DNA of 64,000 nt from an uncultured Clostridia bacterium (GTDB lineage Bacteria > Bacillota > Clostridia > Oscillospirales > Ruminococcaceae): NCBI GenBank assembly GCA_945876435.1, contig CAMCOD010000002.1:55340-119339 (forward strand), in the 5' to 3' direction. This document shows positions 35,307 to 43,015 of this stretch, piece after piece. The stretch's first letter is position 1; each line of letters begins with the position of its first letter. The notes beneath the pieces were generated by a model. It was not told the origin of the DNA. It worked only from the letters and a program-made list of their open reading frames with translations, and did no database searches. The translations under genes and the position numbers were made by a program.

Positions 35307-36845
35307 TTAGAACATTGGGATCAAAAGCATCGTTCGCTGGGAAAGAATGTCATGATCCAGTCCGTTTTCCTCCATGACCGCTGCCACGGAGCTATTATAT
35401 TTTTTGGCAATATCCCACACGCTTTCCTGTTGGTCCGCGTAGTAAATGCACAAAGCGCTATCCTCCCGGCGTTTCTTCTGCCGTTTTTCATCGGGAGTAA
35501 TGGCGCAGACGGCGGATTGCCGTTCCATCGAATAGACGGAGCCGTTCAGCTCGAGCTGACAGGTAAAGTCCAGCTTGCCGCTGCCGTTAACCGTGGCTTC
35601 CGCAGAAACCGGCAGCAAGCGCAGACCAAACAGCAGGGCGTTTTGTCCCCGGTCCAGAGGAACCGTATGTTCGACCTGAACCACTTCCTCGCAAAACTGC
35701 GGGATCCCCTCCTCATCCAGCACCAGGGCCAAAAGGGCAATATTGGCACTGAGAATGATGCCTTCTTCGGAATAACGGGTCTGCTGTTCCTTCACACGGC
35801 TCCAGGCACTGAGTACCGACTGTGCATTCTTTCCGGTAGCAAAGCTCTCTCGGATCCGATGGCTTTCTTTCAGGCCGGAAAGATAATGCAGAAACGGCAG
35901 TTGTTTTTCCTCAAAGCCCAGCTCGCAGTCTGTACTGTAGCAGTCCTGCACCAAAGAGAGGGTTTTAGGCTGGTGAACCGCGGCGCTCGCCCGCACCTGC
36001 GCCTCCACAGACAGAACCTTCATCTCCCCGTCCATATCCGTCTTGGGCTGCAGCTCCCAGCCGCCGATCTCATAAGTCACACAGCAATCGCTGTCTTCTC
36101 CGGCTCCTTCCGCGTTCAAGATCTGGCTGATGGACAGGGTATATTCCAGCTCCTGAGGAGGTTCTTTTTCGTCAGAGGACAGAGGAAGATAAAGCATTTT
36201 CAGCTTCAAATCCCCTTTGGTGACGATTTTGCCGGAAATCACCTTATAATCCGTCAGCACAGCCTGCATTTGACTGAATAAAATCTGGGAGATGGGAGGA
36301 CGGCCGCCCAGTTCCAGCTCCTCCCGCAGCACAAAACAGTTTTCACTGCCGGAAACGCAGGCATTGATATCCATGCTTTTTGTTTTCAGCTGAATACCCA
36401 TACTGCCGCAATCGCGGATGGCCTCGCAGCCGCTGCAGTTCATAGCCCGAACCTTCAGCGTAACCGCGCCGCGGACTTCCAGCCTTCGGCTGCTGATCGC
36501 TCGGCAGTTAACATAATCCACCTTGCAAAGCACCTCGGTGATTGGATTTTCCAATGGAGTTTTGCTGTCCAGATGGCGGACAAAGGGTTGTTTCTGGTCG
36601 ATGCTGCGGAGCATCCCGCTGTCGCTGACGTAGAGAACCGTTAGGCGTAGCTCCCCTTCTATGGTCAGGCGCTGCTGGGCGGCGTGCGTCTCACGGATCA
36701 GACAGCATACGTCACAGTTCAGGATTCTCTGAATATCCGGGCAGTAGTCCGGCAGCAGCACATCACATTCAAGCGGCTGCTCCGTCTGGCTGTCAAGGAC
36801 AATTTCGTTGACGGGCAGCGTTTGTTTTTTGATCTGCAGTTCCAT
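35307..36845 (-). CDS. sipL: SipL-like SpoIVA-interacting protein (DUF3794 plus LysM)
   Basis: A 512-residue protein with two or more DUF3794 segments (for example QTEQPLECDVLLPDYCPDIQ near residue 20-40) and a C-terminal LysM domain (about 465-512; YYADQQESVWDIAKKYN). This is the architecture of Clostridioides SipL, which binds SpoIVA and is needed for coat localisation, the role SpoVID plays in Bacillus. Being 22 bases upstream of spoIVA strongly supports the assignment. Transcription is likely from sigma-E in the mother cell. Confidence 0.88.
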   Translation of the reverse strand: MELQIKKQTLPVNEIVLDSQTEQPLECDVLLPDYCPDIQRILNCDVCCLIRETHAAQQRLTIEGELRLTVLYVSDSGMLRSIDQKQPFVRHLDSKTPLENPITEVLCKVDYVNCRAISSRRLEVRGAVTLKVRAMNCSGCEAIRDCGSMGIQLKTKSMDINACVSGSENCFVLREELELGGRPPISQILFSQMQAVLTDYKVISGKIVTKGDLKLKMLYLPLSSDEKEPPQELEYTLSISQILNAEGAGEDSDCCVTYEIGGWELQPKTDMDGEMKVLSVEAQVRASAAVHQPKTLSLVQDCYSTDCELGFEEKQLPFLHYLSGLKESHRIRESFATGKNAQSVLSAWSRVKEQQTRYSEEGIILSANIALLALVLDEEGIPQFCEEVVQVEHTVPLDRGQNALLFGLRLLPVSAEATVNGSGKLDFTCQLELNGSVYSMERQSAVCAITPDEKRQKKRREDSALCIYYADQQESVWDIAKKYNSSVAAVMEENGLDHDILSQRTMLLIPMF

Positions 36846-36886
36846 ATATTTCGCTCCTTACCGTTTCAGACTATGGGTTCTGTCCA

Positions 36887-36916
36887 ATCTATATGTAAAG
36901 GGAGCTTCTGATATGC
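36887..36916 (-). promoter_or_regulatory. Sigma-E-like promoter of sipL-spoIVA
   Basis: On the minus strand GCATATC (36910-36916), 14 bases, then CATATAGAT (36887-36895). This resembles the mother-cell sigma-E pattern (ATAT-type -35, CATACAAT-type -10). Confidence 0.6.
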
Positions 36917-36935
36917 TTTTCATCCCAAAAGCTTA

Positions 36936-36963
36936 TTGCATTTGTACTGAAAAGTGTTAAAAT
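36936..36963 (+). promoter_or_regulatory. Promoter of the MATE transporter gene
   Basis: TTGCAT (36936-36941) and TAAAAT (36958-36963) are 16 bases apart, 30 bases before the ATG. It is divergent from the sipL promoter. Confidence 0.65.
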
Positions 36964-36993
36964 GGTAGACGTGTAAAGAGAGGAGAGGTTATC

Positions 36994-38349
36994 ATGTCCA
37001 CCCATGCCAACTTATTGGAAAAAAACATAATGAAAAACATGATTCAGATGGCGCTTCCGCTGATGTTTCTGAATCTGATCAATTCCCTGTACAGTGTGGT
37101 TGACACCTTTTTCGTCGGTCGGATCGGCGAATTGCAGGTTGGTGCCGTCACACTGGTCAGCCCGGTCAGCAACTGCGCTGTCGCCTTCACTGCCGGCCTG
37201 AGCGCTGCCGCTCTTGCCTTGATCTCGCAGGCCATCGGCGCCGAAAAGTATGAAAAATCCAACGAAACCGCCACCCACCTGATGCTTCTGTCGCTGATCA
37301 CCGGCGCTCTGATGACCGTTGTGCTGTTTTTCGGCACAGATCTGGTGCTGCAGTGGCTGGATACCCCGGAAAATATTCTCAATGACAGTCGCCTGTATCT
37401 GAAAGGCATTTCCTTCGACTTTATCGGTATGTTTCTGCTGTCCCTATTCCATGCCATCCATCAGGCCAATGGTGACAGCAAAAGCGGTGTGCGCCTAAAT
37501 TCCATCGCGGCGCTGCTGAATATCATTCTGGACCCGATTTTTATTTTTGTTCTGGACATGGGCGTCCTTGGCGCGGCACTGGCTACCTCTCTGTCCAAAT
37601 TCGTGTTGGTCCCGGTGGTCCTCCGCAAGCTTTATGAGAACGAGCAGCATGGAATGACCACGATTGCCTTCCGCAAGTATCCGCTGAACATGGCGTCCTT
37701 GAAGGAGATCATGACCGTTACGATTCCGGCATCAGTGGGACAGTTTTTCACCTCCTTCGGCTTCGTAATGATGAACAAAGCGATCATTTATTATGGCGCT
37801 ATCGCCATGTCCGCCTATGGTCTGGGCAGCCGCATTGCTAATCTGTTCTATATTCCGGTCAATTCCATCGGCGGCGCGCTTTCCGCTTTCATCGGCCAGA
37901 GTCTGGGCGCCGGAGATCCCCAGCACGCCAAGGAATGTTTCCGAAAAGCTATGCTGCTGTGCGCGGGCATTTCCGCCGTTATCACAGTATTCGGCTGGAT
38001 CGCCGCTCCTTATATTCTTCCTCTCTTTGTCAAGGATGCCAGTGAAGAATTGCTGACCCTTGCCAATGAATACGCTTTTTATTCTATAGCTACTGCCTTT
38101 TTCATGGGTTGGTATCAGATCCTCACCGGTGTATTCAATGGTTCCGGCCATACCCGCAGTACCCTTTTTCTGTCCGTATTTCGTCTCTGGGGCTGCCGTC
38201 TGCCCATGATCTACTTCTTCAAAGCATTGGGCTTTGGCCCTACAGGCATCTGGTGGTCCATGATCCTCAGTAATATCTGCTGCTGCGCCGCCGGACAGAT
38301 CCTCTATGGTACCGGCCGCTGGCAGAAAACCAGAGCGATCCGAAAATAA
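36994..38349 (+). CDS. MATE family efflux transporter
   Basis: A 451-residue transporter with about 12 hydrophobic helices. It begins with MALPLMFLNLINSLYSVVDTFFVGRIG-type sequence (blocks LINSLYSVVDTFFVG and IGELQVGAVTLV), the standard MATE opening. The middle has HAIHQANGDSKSGVRLN and the later FIGQSLGAGDPQHAKE, the second-lobe counterpart. Such pumps export drugs or metabolites using Na+ or H+. GAGAGGAGAGG precedes the ATG. It is a single-gene unit. Confidence 0.93.
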   Translation: MSTHANLLEKNIMKNMIQMALPLMFLNLINSLYSVVDTFFVGRIGELQVGAVTLVSPVSNCAVAFTAGLSAAALALISQAIGAEKYEKSNETATHLMLLSLITGALMTVVLFFGTDLVLQWLDTPENILNDSRLYLKGISFDFIGMFLLSLFHAIHQANGDSKSGVRLNSIAALLNIILDPIFIFVLDMGVLGAALATSLSKFVLVPVVLRKLYENEQHGMTTIAFRKYPLNMASLKEIMTVTIPASVGQFFTSFGFVMMNKAIIYYGAIAMSAYGLGSRIANLFYIPVNSIGGALSAFIGQSLGAGDPQHAKECFRKAMLLCAGISAVITVFGWIAAPYILPLFVKDASEELLTLANEYAFYSIATAFFMGWYQILTGVFNGSGHTRSTLFLSVFRLWGCRLPMIYFFKALGFGPTGIWWSMILSNICCCAAGQILYGTGRWQKTRAIRK

Positions 38350-38380
38350 GACATTTTCCCTGTTGCCCTGTACCTGACAT

Positions 38381-38413
38381 CAAAAAAAGCCACCCTACCG
38401 GGTGGCTTTTTTC
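38381..38413. terminator. Bidirectional terminator between convergent genes
   Basis: AAAAAAAGCCACCC, a short loop and GGGTGGCTTTTTT form a perfect stem with A/T runs on both sides. It serves the MATE gene and the 101-residue gene. Confidence 0.9.
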
Positions 38414-38426
38414 ATTCGTCATACAA

Positions 38427-38732
38427 TTAAGACAGGGTAATGAAGTCTACGTTGGCATCCTCTGGATGGAATTCTGCCTTCAGGTCGTAGTCATTGTGCA
38501 TGGTGTAGTCGCGGAGAACACGGCCTTTGCGGGTGTAGGTACGGATGTATTTTCTTGGGCCGGTGCAGCTCCAGTGTTCTACGTCCCAGGTCAGGTAGCC
38601 AACATCGTCGGTGATTTCTTTTTTCAGGTGCAGGTCAACCTGACGGCCTTCTTTATCCATTAGTCTCAGCAGGTCGTTATAGCTGTATTCGGCTTCTCCG
38701 CCTTTTACGGTATCTTTTACAATCCAGGTCAT
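38427..38732 (-). CDS. Small conserved-looking protein of unknown function
   Basis: I do not recognise this 101-residue soluble protein. It starts MTWIVKDTVKGG, carries charged stretches (LMDKEGRQVDLHLKKE), a tryptophan-rich middle (LTWDVEHWSCTGPRKYI) and ends HPEDANVDFITLS. No signal peptide or membrane segment is visible. The ATG at 38732 follows GGAAGAT and is preferred to one six codons upstream. It has a near-consensus promoter and a terminator of its own, so it is a real, probably well-expressed gene. Confidence 0.75.
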   Translation of the reverse strand: MTWIVKDTVKGGEAEYSYNDLLRLMDKEGRQVDLHLKKEITDDVGYLTWDVEHWSCTGPRKYIRTYTRKGRVLRDYTMHNDYDLKAEFHPEDANVDFITLS

Positions 38733-38776
38733 GGTATATCTTCCTTTCAATAAAACGATATTCAGAACTTTATTTT

Positions 38777-38805
38777 ATTATAATGTATTTTTGCTGATAA
38801 CACAA
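38777..38805 (-). promoter_or_regulatory. Strong promoter of the 101-residue gene
   Basis: On the minus strand TTGTGT (38800-38805), 17 bases, then TATAAT (38777-38782), about 45 bases before the start. Confidence 0.75.
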
Positions 38806-38868
38806 ACAGAAACTTTCACAAATCAGAGAGTTTTTTTCGTGCAAAACACCTATTTTTAGAAAATTATG

Positions 38869-38906
38869 CAAAAACTCTCCCAAGGAAGCCCTTGAGAGAG
38901 TTTTTA
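38869..38906 (-). terminator. Terminator after the metal ATPase gene
   Basis: AAAAACTCTC-CCAAGG and CCTTG-GAGAGTTTTT form a long stem with one mismatch and T-runs on either side. Confidence 0.85.
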
Positions 38907-38916
38907 ATCACAACCA

Positions 38917-41223
38917 TTACTTTTTCACTTTCAAAACCCGGACCGCATTGAGAACCGTCAAAATCGACACGCCCACATCGGCAAAAACAGCTAAAGACAT
39001 AGGCGCAATACCCAAAAGGCCAAGAATCAGAACCGCTGCTTTGGACAAAAGAATGAACCAGATATTCACTTTTACAATGGAAACGGTTCGGCGGGCAGTG
39101 GTGATCACCTTGGGCAGAGAGGAAAGGCTGTCAGACATGAGCACCGCGTCGGCGGATTCAATGGCCGCGTCTGTACCCATCCCCATGGCAAAGCCGATAT
39201 CCGCGGCAGCCAAAACCGGGGCATCGTTGATGCCGTCGCCAACAAAAATCGTCTTTTTCCCGTTTTTCTTCAGCTCTTTCATCAGATCCGCCTTGTCTTT
39301 GGGCAGCAGGCCACAGTGCATTTCATCAATGCCTACCTGTTCCTTAACAACAGAGGCAGAAACGGCGCTGTCGCCGGTGAGCATAACTGTGCGTTCCACG
39401 CCCAAAGCTTTCAGCTTCTTCATCGTGTCCGCGGCATCGCTTCTTGGCATATCGGACAGCATAACGCAGCCCAGCAGTACACCGTCAACCGCCGTATAAA
39501 CATTGGCTTCCGGCACATGTTCCATAGGGATACCCTGTTCCTTCATCAGACGGGCAGAGCCACAGAGAACTTTTTTGCCATCCATTTGCAGGGATACGCC
39601 CTTTCCGGCGATCTCCTCCACATTTTTTACTTCCGCATTTTCAGGACCAGTGCCAAAGGCCCGGCAGATGGCCTGGGCAACCGGATGGCTGCTGTATTTT
39701 TCAGCAAGAGCCGTCACTTCGCGCATATCGGCAGCATCGCTGAATTGTTCCACTTTGGAAACCTGAAGCTCTCCGGTGGTAATGGTGCCGGTTTTGTCGC
39801 AGACCACATTTTTTACATGGGCCAGCGGCTCGATGAACTTGGTTCCTTTCAGCAAAACACCCTGTTTGGACATGGCACCCACACCGGAGAAGAAGGCCAG
39901 GGGCACCGAGATCACCAGCGCGCAGGGGCAGGATGCAACCAGGAACACCAATGACCGGTTCAGCCACATGGTAAAGGAACCCCAACCCAGCAATGGCGGT
40001 AGAATCGTGGTCAAAATCGCCATCACAACCACTGCCGGCGTGTAATATTTAGCGAAACGGGTGATAAATTTCTCCGTTTCTCCCTTTTGCGCGGAGGATT
40101 CCTCCACCATCTGAATGATTTTGCTGGCGGTGGAGTTATCAAAAGTAGTCTCACAGCGGCAGGTCAGCACACCGGACAGGTTCACTTCGCCGGAGAGGAT
40201 CCGGTCGCCCACCTGAACACCCACAGCCACTGATTCACCGGTAATGGCGGAACGGTCCATGGTGGACTGTCCTTCCAGAATCAGCGCGTCCACCGGTACC
40301 CGCTCGCCGGCTTTGATTTGGATCTTGTCGCCAATGTTCAGCTTACGGGAAGGGATCACCTGCACCTGACCGTCGGAAAGAACCAGGTTTGCCCGCTGGG
40401 GACGGATATTGACCACCTGCGCAATGTCCTTCCGGCTGCGCTGAACCGCCTTTAGTTCCAGCCAGTCGCCCACCGCAAAGAGAGCGGCAACCATCAGCGC
40501 TTCAAAATACTCTCCAATCAGAAAGGCTGCGATAATGGCGATGGACATGAGCACATTTTCATCCAGACTGCGGCGTTTGGCGGATTTCCAGCCTTTTTGG
40601 AACAGCGGTGCGCTCCAAAGCAGGATCATAAGCAGGTACAAAAGGGGCTTCAATGGAGAAACAAGGGGGATCAGACTGAACAGAAGCAGAACAGCGGTGA
40701 TCAAAGCCTTGACCGGCAGGGAAAGCTCCAGAAGATTGAAAGAGGAAGCTGTTTTGGGGGAAGAAGCCGGCTCAGCTTCTTCCTCAACAAGGTGATGATT
40801 CTCCAGCTGGCACATAGCACAGCCGCAGCTTTCGCCCTTTTGCTCGCTTTTATGGTCGTGAGCATGTTCGTGATGGTGTTCGCAGCCGCAAGAGCAGGAC
40901 TCATGCTCGGAACAGCAGCATTCTTCCTCGCTGTCTTCCGCAAGTCTGCTCAGATTCTCCAGCTGGCACATGGCGCAGCCGCAGCTTTCCTTTTGCTCGC
41001 TTTTATGGTCGTGAGCATATTCGTGATGGTGTTCGCAGCCGCAAGAGCAGGATTCATGCTTGGAACAGCAGCATTCTTCCTCGCTGTCTTCCGCAAGGCC
41101 GCTCAGATTCTCCAGCTGGCACATAGCACAGCCACAGCTTTCGCCCTTTTGCTCGCTTTTATGGTCATGAGCATGTTCGTGACGGTGCTCACAGCCGCAT
41201 TTACACTCTTTTTCCTTACTCAT
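38917..41223 (-). CDS. P1B-type heavy-metal exporting ATPase (Zn/Cd/Pb type) with three His/Cys-rich repeats
   Basis: A 768-residue metal pump. The core is standard: TM motif ASCPCALVIS, phosphorylation motif CDKTGTITTGE, SSHPVAQAI near the nucleotide site and GDGINDAPVLAAADIG. These favour divalent Zn/Cd/Pb export. The usual N-terminal HMA domain (GMxCxxC) is absent. Instead residues 9-145 consist of three nearly identical 51-52-residue repeats with blocks CGCEHHHEHAHDHK, ESCGCAMCQLENL and EECCCSEHESCS, which look like metal-binding tags. The start at 41223 follows AAAGGAGC. It lies five bases after the ArsR-type regulator gene, the evident controller. Confidence 0.93.
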   Translation of the reverse strand: MSKEKECKCGCEHRHEHAHDHKSEQKGESCGCAMCQLENLSGLAEDSEEECCCSKHESCSCGCEHHHEYAHDHKSEQKESCGCAMCQLENLSRLAEDSEEECCCSEHESCSCGCEHHHEHAHDHKSEQKGESCGCAMCQLENHHLVEEEAEPASSPKTASSFNLLELSLPVKALITAVLLLFSLIPLVSPLKPLLYLLMILLWSAPLFQKGWKSAKRRSLDENVLMSIAIIAAFLIGEYFEALMVAALFAVGDWLELKAVQRSRKDIAQVVNIRPQRANLVLSDGQVQVIPSRKLNIGDKIQIKAGERVPVDALILEGQSTMDRSAITGESVAVGVQVGDRILSGEVNLSGVLTCRCETTFDNSTASKIIQMVEESSAQKGETEKFITRFAKYYTPAVVVMAILTTILPPLLGWGSFTMWLNRSLVFLVASCPCALVISVPLAFFSGVGAMSKQGVLLKGTKFIEPLAHVKNVVCDKTGTITTGELQVSKVEQFSDAADMREVTALAEKYSSHPVAQAICRAFGTGPENAEVKNVEEIAGKGVSLQMDGKKVLCGSARLMKEQGIPMEHVPEANVYTAVDGVLLGCVMLSDMPRSDAADTMKKLKALGVERTVMLTGDSAVSASVVKEQVGIDEMHCGLLPKDKADLMKELKKNGKKTIFVGDGINDAPVLAAADIGFAMGMGTDAAIESADAVLMSDSLSSLPKVITTARRTVSIVKVNIWFILLSKAAVLILGLLGIAPMSLAVFADVGVSILTVLNAVRVLKVKK
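40797..41199 (-). repeat. Three in-frame tandem repeats (about 153-156 bp) encoding His/Cys-rich metal-binding units
   Basis: Unit 1 is about 41044-41199, unit 2 about 40891-41043 (one codon shorter) and unit 3, cut short, about 40797-40890. Units 1-3 are nearly identical at DNA level (for example the repeated text gctcgcttttatggtc and cagctttcg), which suggests recent duplication or ongoing copy-number change. Confidence 0.9.
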
Positions 41224-41227
41224 CGTT

Positions 41228-41641
41228 TTACAGCTCCTTTCGGGTTCCGTTGTTATCCTGTCCGTGACGGATATGCTCCAAACCCTGGGCAATAATGGTT
41301 GCTACATGCGTATCATCCAGGGAATAATAAATGGATTTGCCTTCCCGGCGATTTTTGACCAGACGGCTGTTCCGCAGCAGCCGGAGCTGATGGGAGATGG
41401 CCGATTGGGTCATCCCCAACAGGTCGCTGATATCGCAAACACACATCTCCTGAGCAAACAAAGCGGTCAGGATCTGCATTCTGGTGGGATCTCCAAACAC
41501 TTTAAACAGTTCCGCAGTCCGCTCCAGCTCTTCCGCCGTAGGCATCTGTTTTCTCATGCTTTCGACCAAAGCGGTGTGGTGATGACATTCCGCGCAGATT
41601 TCATCATTGCCCTCATACGGACAAGTACAATTCTCATTCAT
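41228..41641 (-). CDS. ArsR/SmtB family metal-responsive repressor
   Basis: A 137-residue winged-helix sensor. It has ELFKVFGDPTRMQIL, EMCVCDISDLLG (the alpha-3 cysteine site of CadC-type sensors), the recognition helix TQSAISHQLRLLR and the alpha-5 metal site with Asp110, His112, His123 and His126. The N-terminus carries Cys5, Cys7, Cys16 and Cys19. Both CadC-like and SmtB-like sites may thus be present. It should release the operators at 41657-41752 when Zn, Cd or Pb rises, inducing the ATPase five bases downstream. TTTGGAGGAAATC precedes the ATG. Confidence 0.93.
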   Translation of the reverse strand: MNENCTCPYEGNDEICAECHHHTALVESMRKQMPTAEELERTAELFKVFGDPTRMQILTALFAQEMCVCDISDLLGMTQSAISHQLRLLRNSRLVKNRREGKSIYYSLDDTHVATIIAQGLEHIRHGQDNNGTRKEL

Positions 41642-41656
41642 GATTTCCTCCAAACA

Positions 41657-41680
41657 TTTGAACAATCATTCATATATTCT
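41657..41680 (-). promoter_or_regulatory. Second ArsR/SmtB-type operator, overlapping the leader
   Basis: On the minus strand ATATATGAATGATTGTTCAAA, an imperfect dyad of TGAAT/TGAAC half-sites close to the SmtB/CzrA pattern, directly before the regulator's ribosome site. Confidence 0.5.
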
Positions 41681-41687
41681 TCCATGA

Positions 41688-41713
41688 AAAGCCTTCCCAA
41701 ATAGGAAGGCTTC
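41688..41713 (-). other. Leader hairpin between the two operators
   Basis: AAGCCTTCC, six bases and GGAAGGCTT form a perfect 9-bp stem, followed on the minus strand by TTC. It lies within the 5' leader and could be a weak attenuator or a stabilising element. Confidence 0.4.
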
Positions 41714-41726
41714 CTGCTTTCAATTT

Positions 41727-41752
41727 AATATATGAGCATTTGCTCATATATT
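41727..41752 (-). promoter_or_regulatory. Perfect 12-2-12 ArsR/SmtB operator
   Basis: AATATATGAGCA, two bases, TGCTCATATATT. This perfect dyad has the exact 12-2-12 layout of SmtB/ArsR-family operators and begins a few bases after the -10 box. Confidence 0.75.
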
Positions 41753-41760
41753 TCACTTTT

Positions 41761-41788
41761 ATTATAGCAAATAACCTGAGCTTGTCAA
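41761..41788 (-). promoter_or_regulatory. Consensus sigma-A promoter of the metal-resistance operon
   Basis: On the minus strand TTGACA (41783-41788), 16 bases, TATAAT (41761-41766); both hexamers are perfect. The operator directly downstream would block it in the absence of metal. Confidence 0.85.
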
Positions 41789-41821
41789 GAACACTTTCGT
41801 CTTTTTTTGATAAAATTCGTC

Positions 41822-42868
41822 TTACCACTGACATAACTGGGAGCCTGTATAATAGTAGGCCAGAATTTCATCGTAGCTGCTGCCCTGGCGAGCCATGAAA
41901 TCAGCCCCATATTGGCTCAGGCCCGCCCCATGGCCGTAGCCTCTGGTGGTAATGGTAAAACCCGCATCCGTATGGGTTATGGTGAAACAGCTGGAACGCA
42001 GGCCCAGTGCCGTACGGAAATCCAGTCCGCTCATCTGAATATCCCCCACCTGGATCAGCGTCACATAACCCGAAGGGGAACGCTCCAGAATCTCCAACCA
42101 GCCGGATGGCTCGCCTTCAAAATCGACGGCGCTCATAATTTGCTTCATCTCTCCGTCTGTGAACGAAACACTTTCCTCATACCCAGGCGCCAGCTCATCG
42201 CCCCGACTGTCCACCGCCTGCAAGTAAGGGAGAAAACTGCCCCAAACATACTCGGCCGACTCGGTTTTTCCCGCGCTGATGGCATGATATGCCGCCGCGA
42301 TCGGCTCTCCCTCATAGCAGAGGATCTGCCCTTTGGTTTCCTCCACCGCCTGGGTCAGCAGCGCCCAATAAGCCTCAAAGGATTCGCCAAAGCGCTCCTG
42401 CGCCTGTTCCTTGGTCACATATCCCTTCCAGTGTTCCGGGTCAGACTGAAAATCCGCTCCGTTCAGCTCCGGCGAAGGATGCTCCTGCTGCCACAGCTTT
42501 TGGTAAACCGCCCAGGTACGGGCGCTGACTGCCTGTGCCTTCAGCGCTTCCAGATGAAAAGAGGCCGGCATTTCGCTGCAAACCGCCCCCAGCACAAAAT
42601 CCTCCACCGCTACCGTATCCACTGCCTGGGTTGCAGCGTTTTTGATTTGAAAACTGGCGATTTTATCCTCCAACACCATAACAGGGATGTCCGTTTTTTC
42701 CTCTTTTTCCTCTTTTTCCTCCGGCACAGCCTTGTTGATCTCATCGACTACCGCCACCAACGGCTCTTCCGGGACGGTTTCTTCCATTTTTCCCAGCCCT
42801 CCCGGCAGCAACGGAATAATCAGCAGCAAAACAGCCATTACACAGAGACAAATTCCATAAAAGCGCAT
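41822..42868 (-). CDS. spoIID: Stage II sporulation protein D, peptidoglycan lytic transglycosylase
   Basis: SpoIID cuts septal glycan strands so that the mother cell can engulf the forespore. The 348-residue protein has an N-terminal membrane anchor, a short acidic linker (EEKEEKEEK) and the SpoIID/LytB domain: GAVCSEMPASFHLEALKAQ with the catalytic Glu, AVSARTWAVY, AYHAISAGKTESA and RGYGHGAGLSQYGAD near the end. The length is normal. A sigma-E-like promoter lies upstream. No clear terminator separates it from the metal-resistance promoter. Confidence 0.93.
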   Translation of the reverse strand: MRFYGICLCVMAVLLLIIPLLPGGLGKMEETVPEEPLVAVVDEINKAVPEEKEEKEEKTDIPVMVLEDKIASFQIKNAATQAVDTVAVEDFVLGAVCSEMPASFHLEALKAQAVSARTWAVYQKLWQQEHPSPELNGADFQSDPEHWKGYVTKEQAQERFGESFEAYWALLTQAVEETKGQILCYEGEPIAAAYHAISAGKTESAEYVWGSFLPYLQAVDSRGDELAPGYEESVSFTDGEMKQIMSAVDFEGEPSGWLEILERSPSGYVTLIQVGDIQMSGLDFRTALGLRSSCFTITHTDAGFTITTRGYGHGAGLSQYGADFMARQGSSYDEILAYYYTGSQLCQW

Positions 42869-42891
42869 ATATCCATCCTCCCGTCTGCTTC

Positions 42892-42920
42892 ATTTTATGG
42901 GATTGTCCCTTTCCTTATTC
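42892..42920 (-). promoter_or_regulatory. Sigma-E-like promoter of spoIID
   Basis: On the minus strand GAATAAG (42914-42920), 14 bases, then CATAAAAT (42892-42899). Spacing and -10 form match the sipL promoter, and spoIID is a sigma-E gene in Bacillus. Confidence 0.6.
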
Positions 42921-43015
42921 CCAACATTTCACCAGATAGCTATACAAAGCCGTAATTTCGTGTTATAATTTCTTTGTATTCCTTTGGATATCTTAACTAT
43001 AACAGGAGATTGATT

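Noticed and set aside
40797..41199. Repeat array considered as CRISPR
   Set aside because: The units are 153-156 bp, contiguous and in frame within the ATPase; no spacers and no cas genes.
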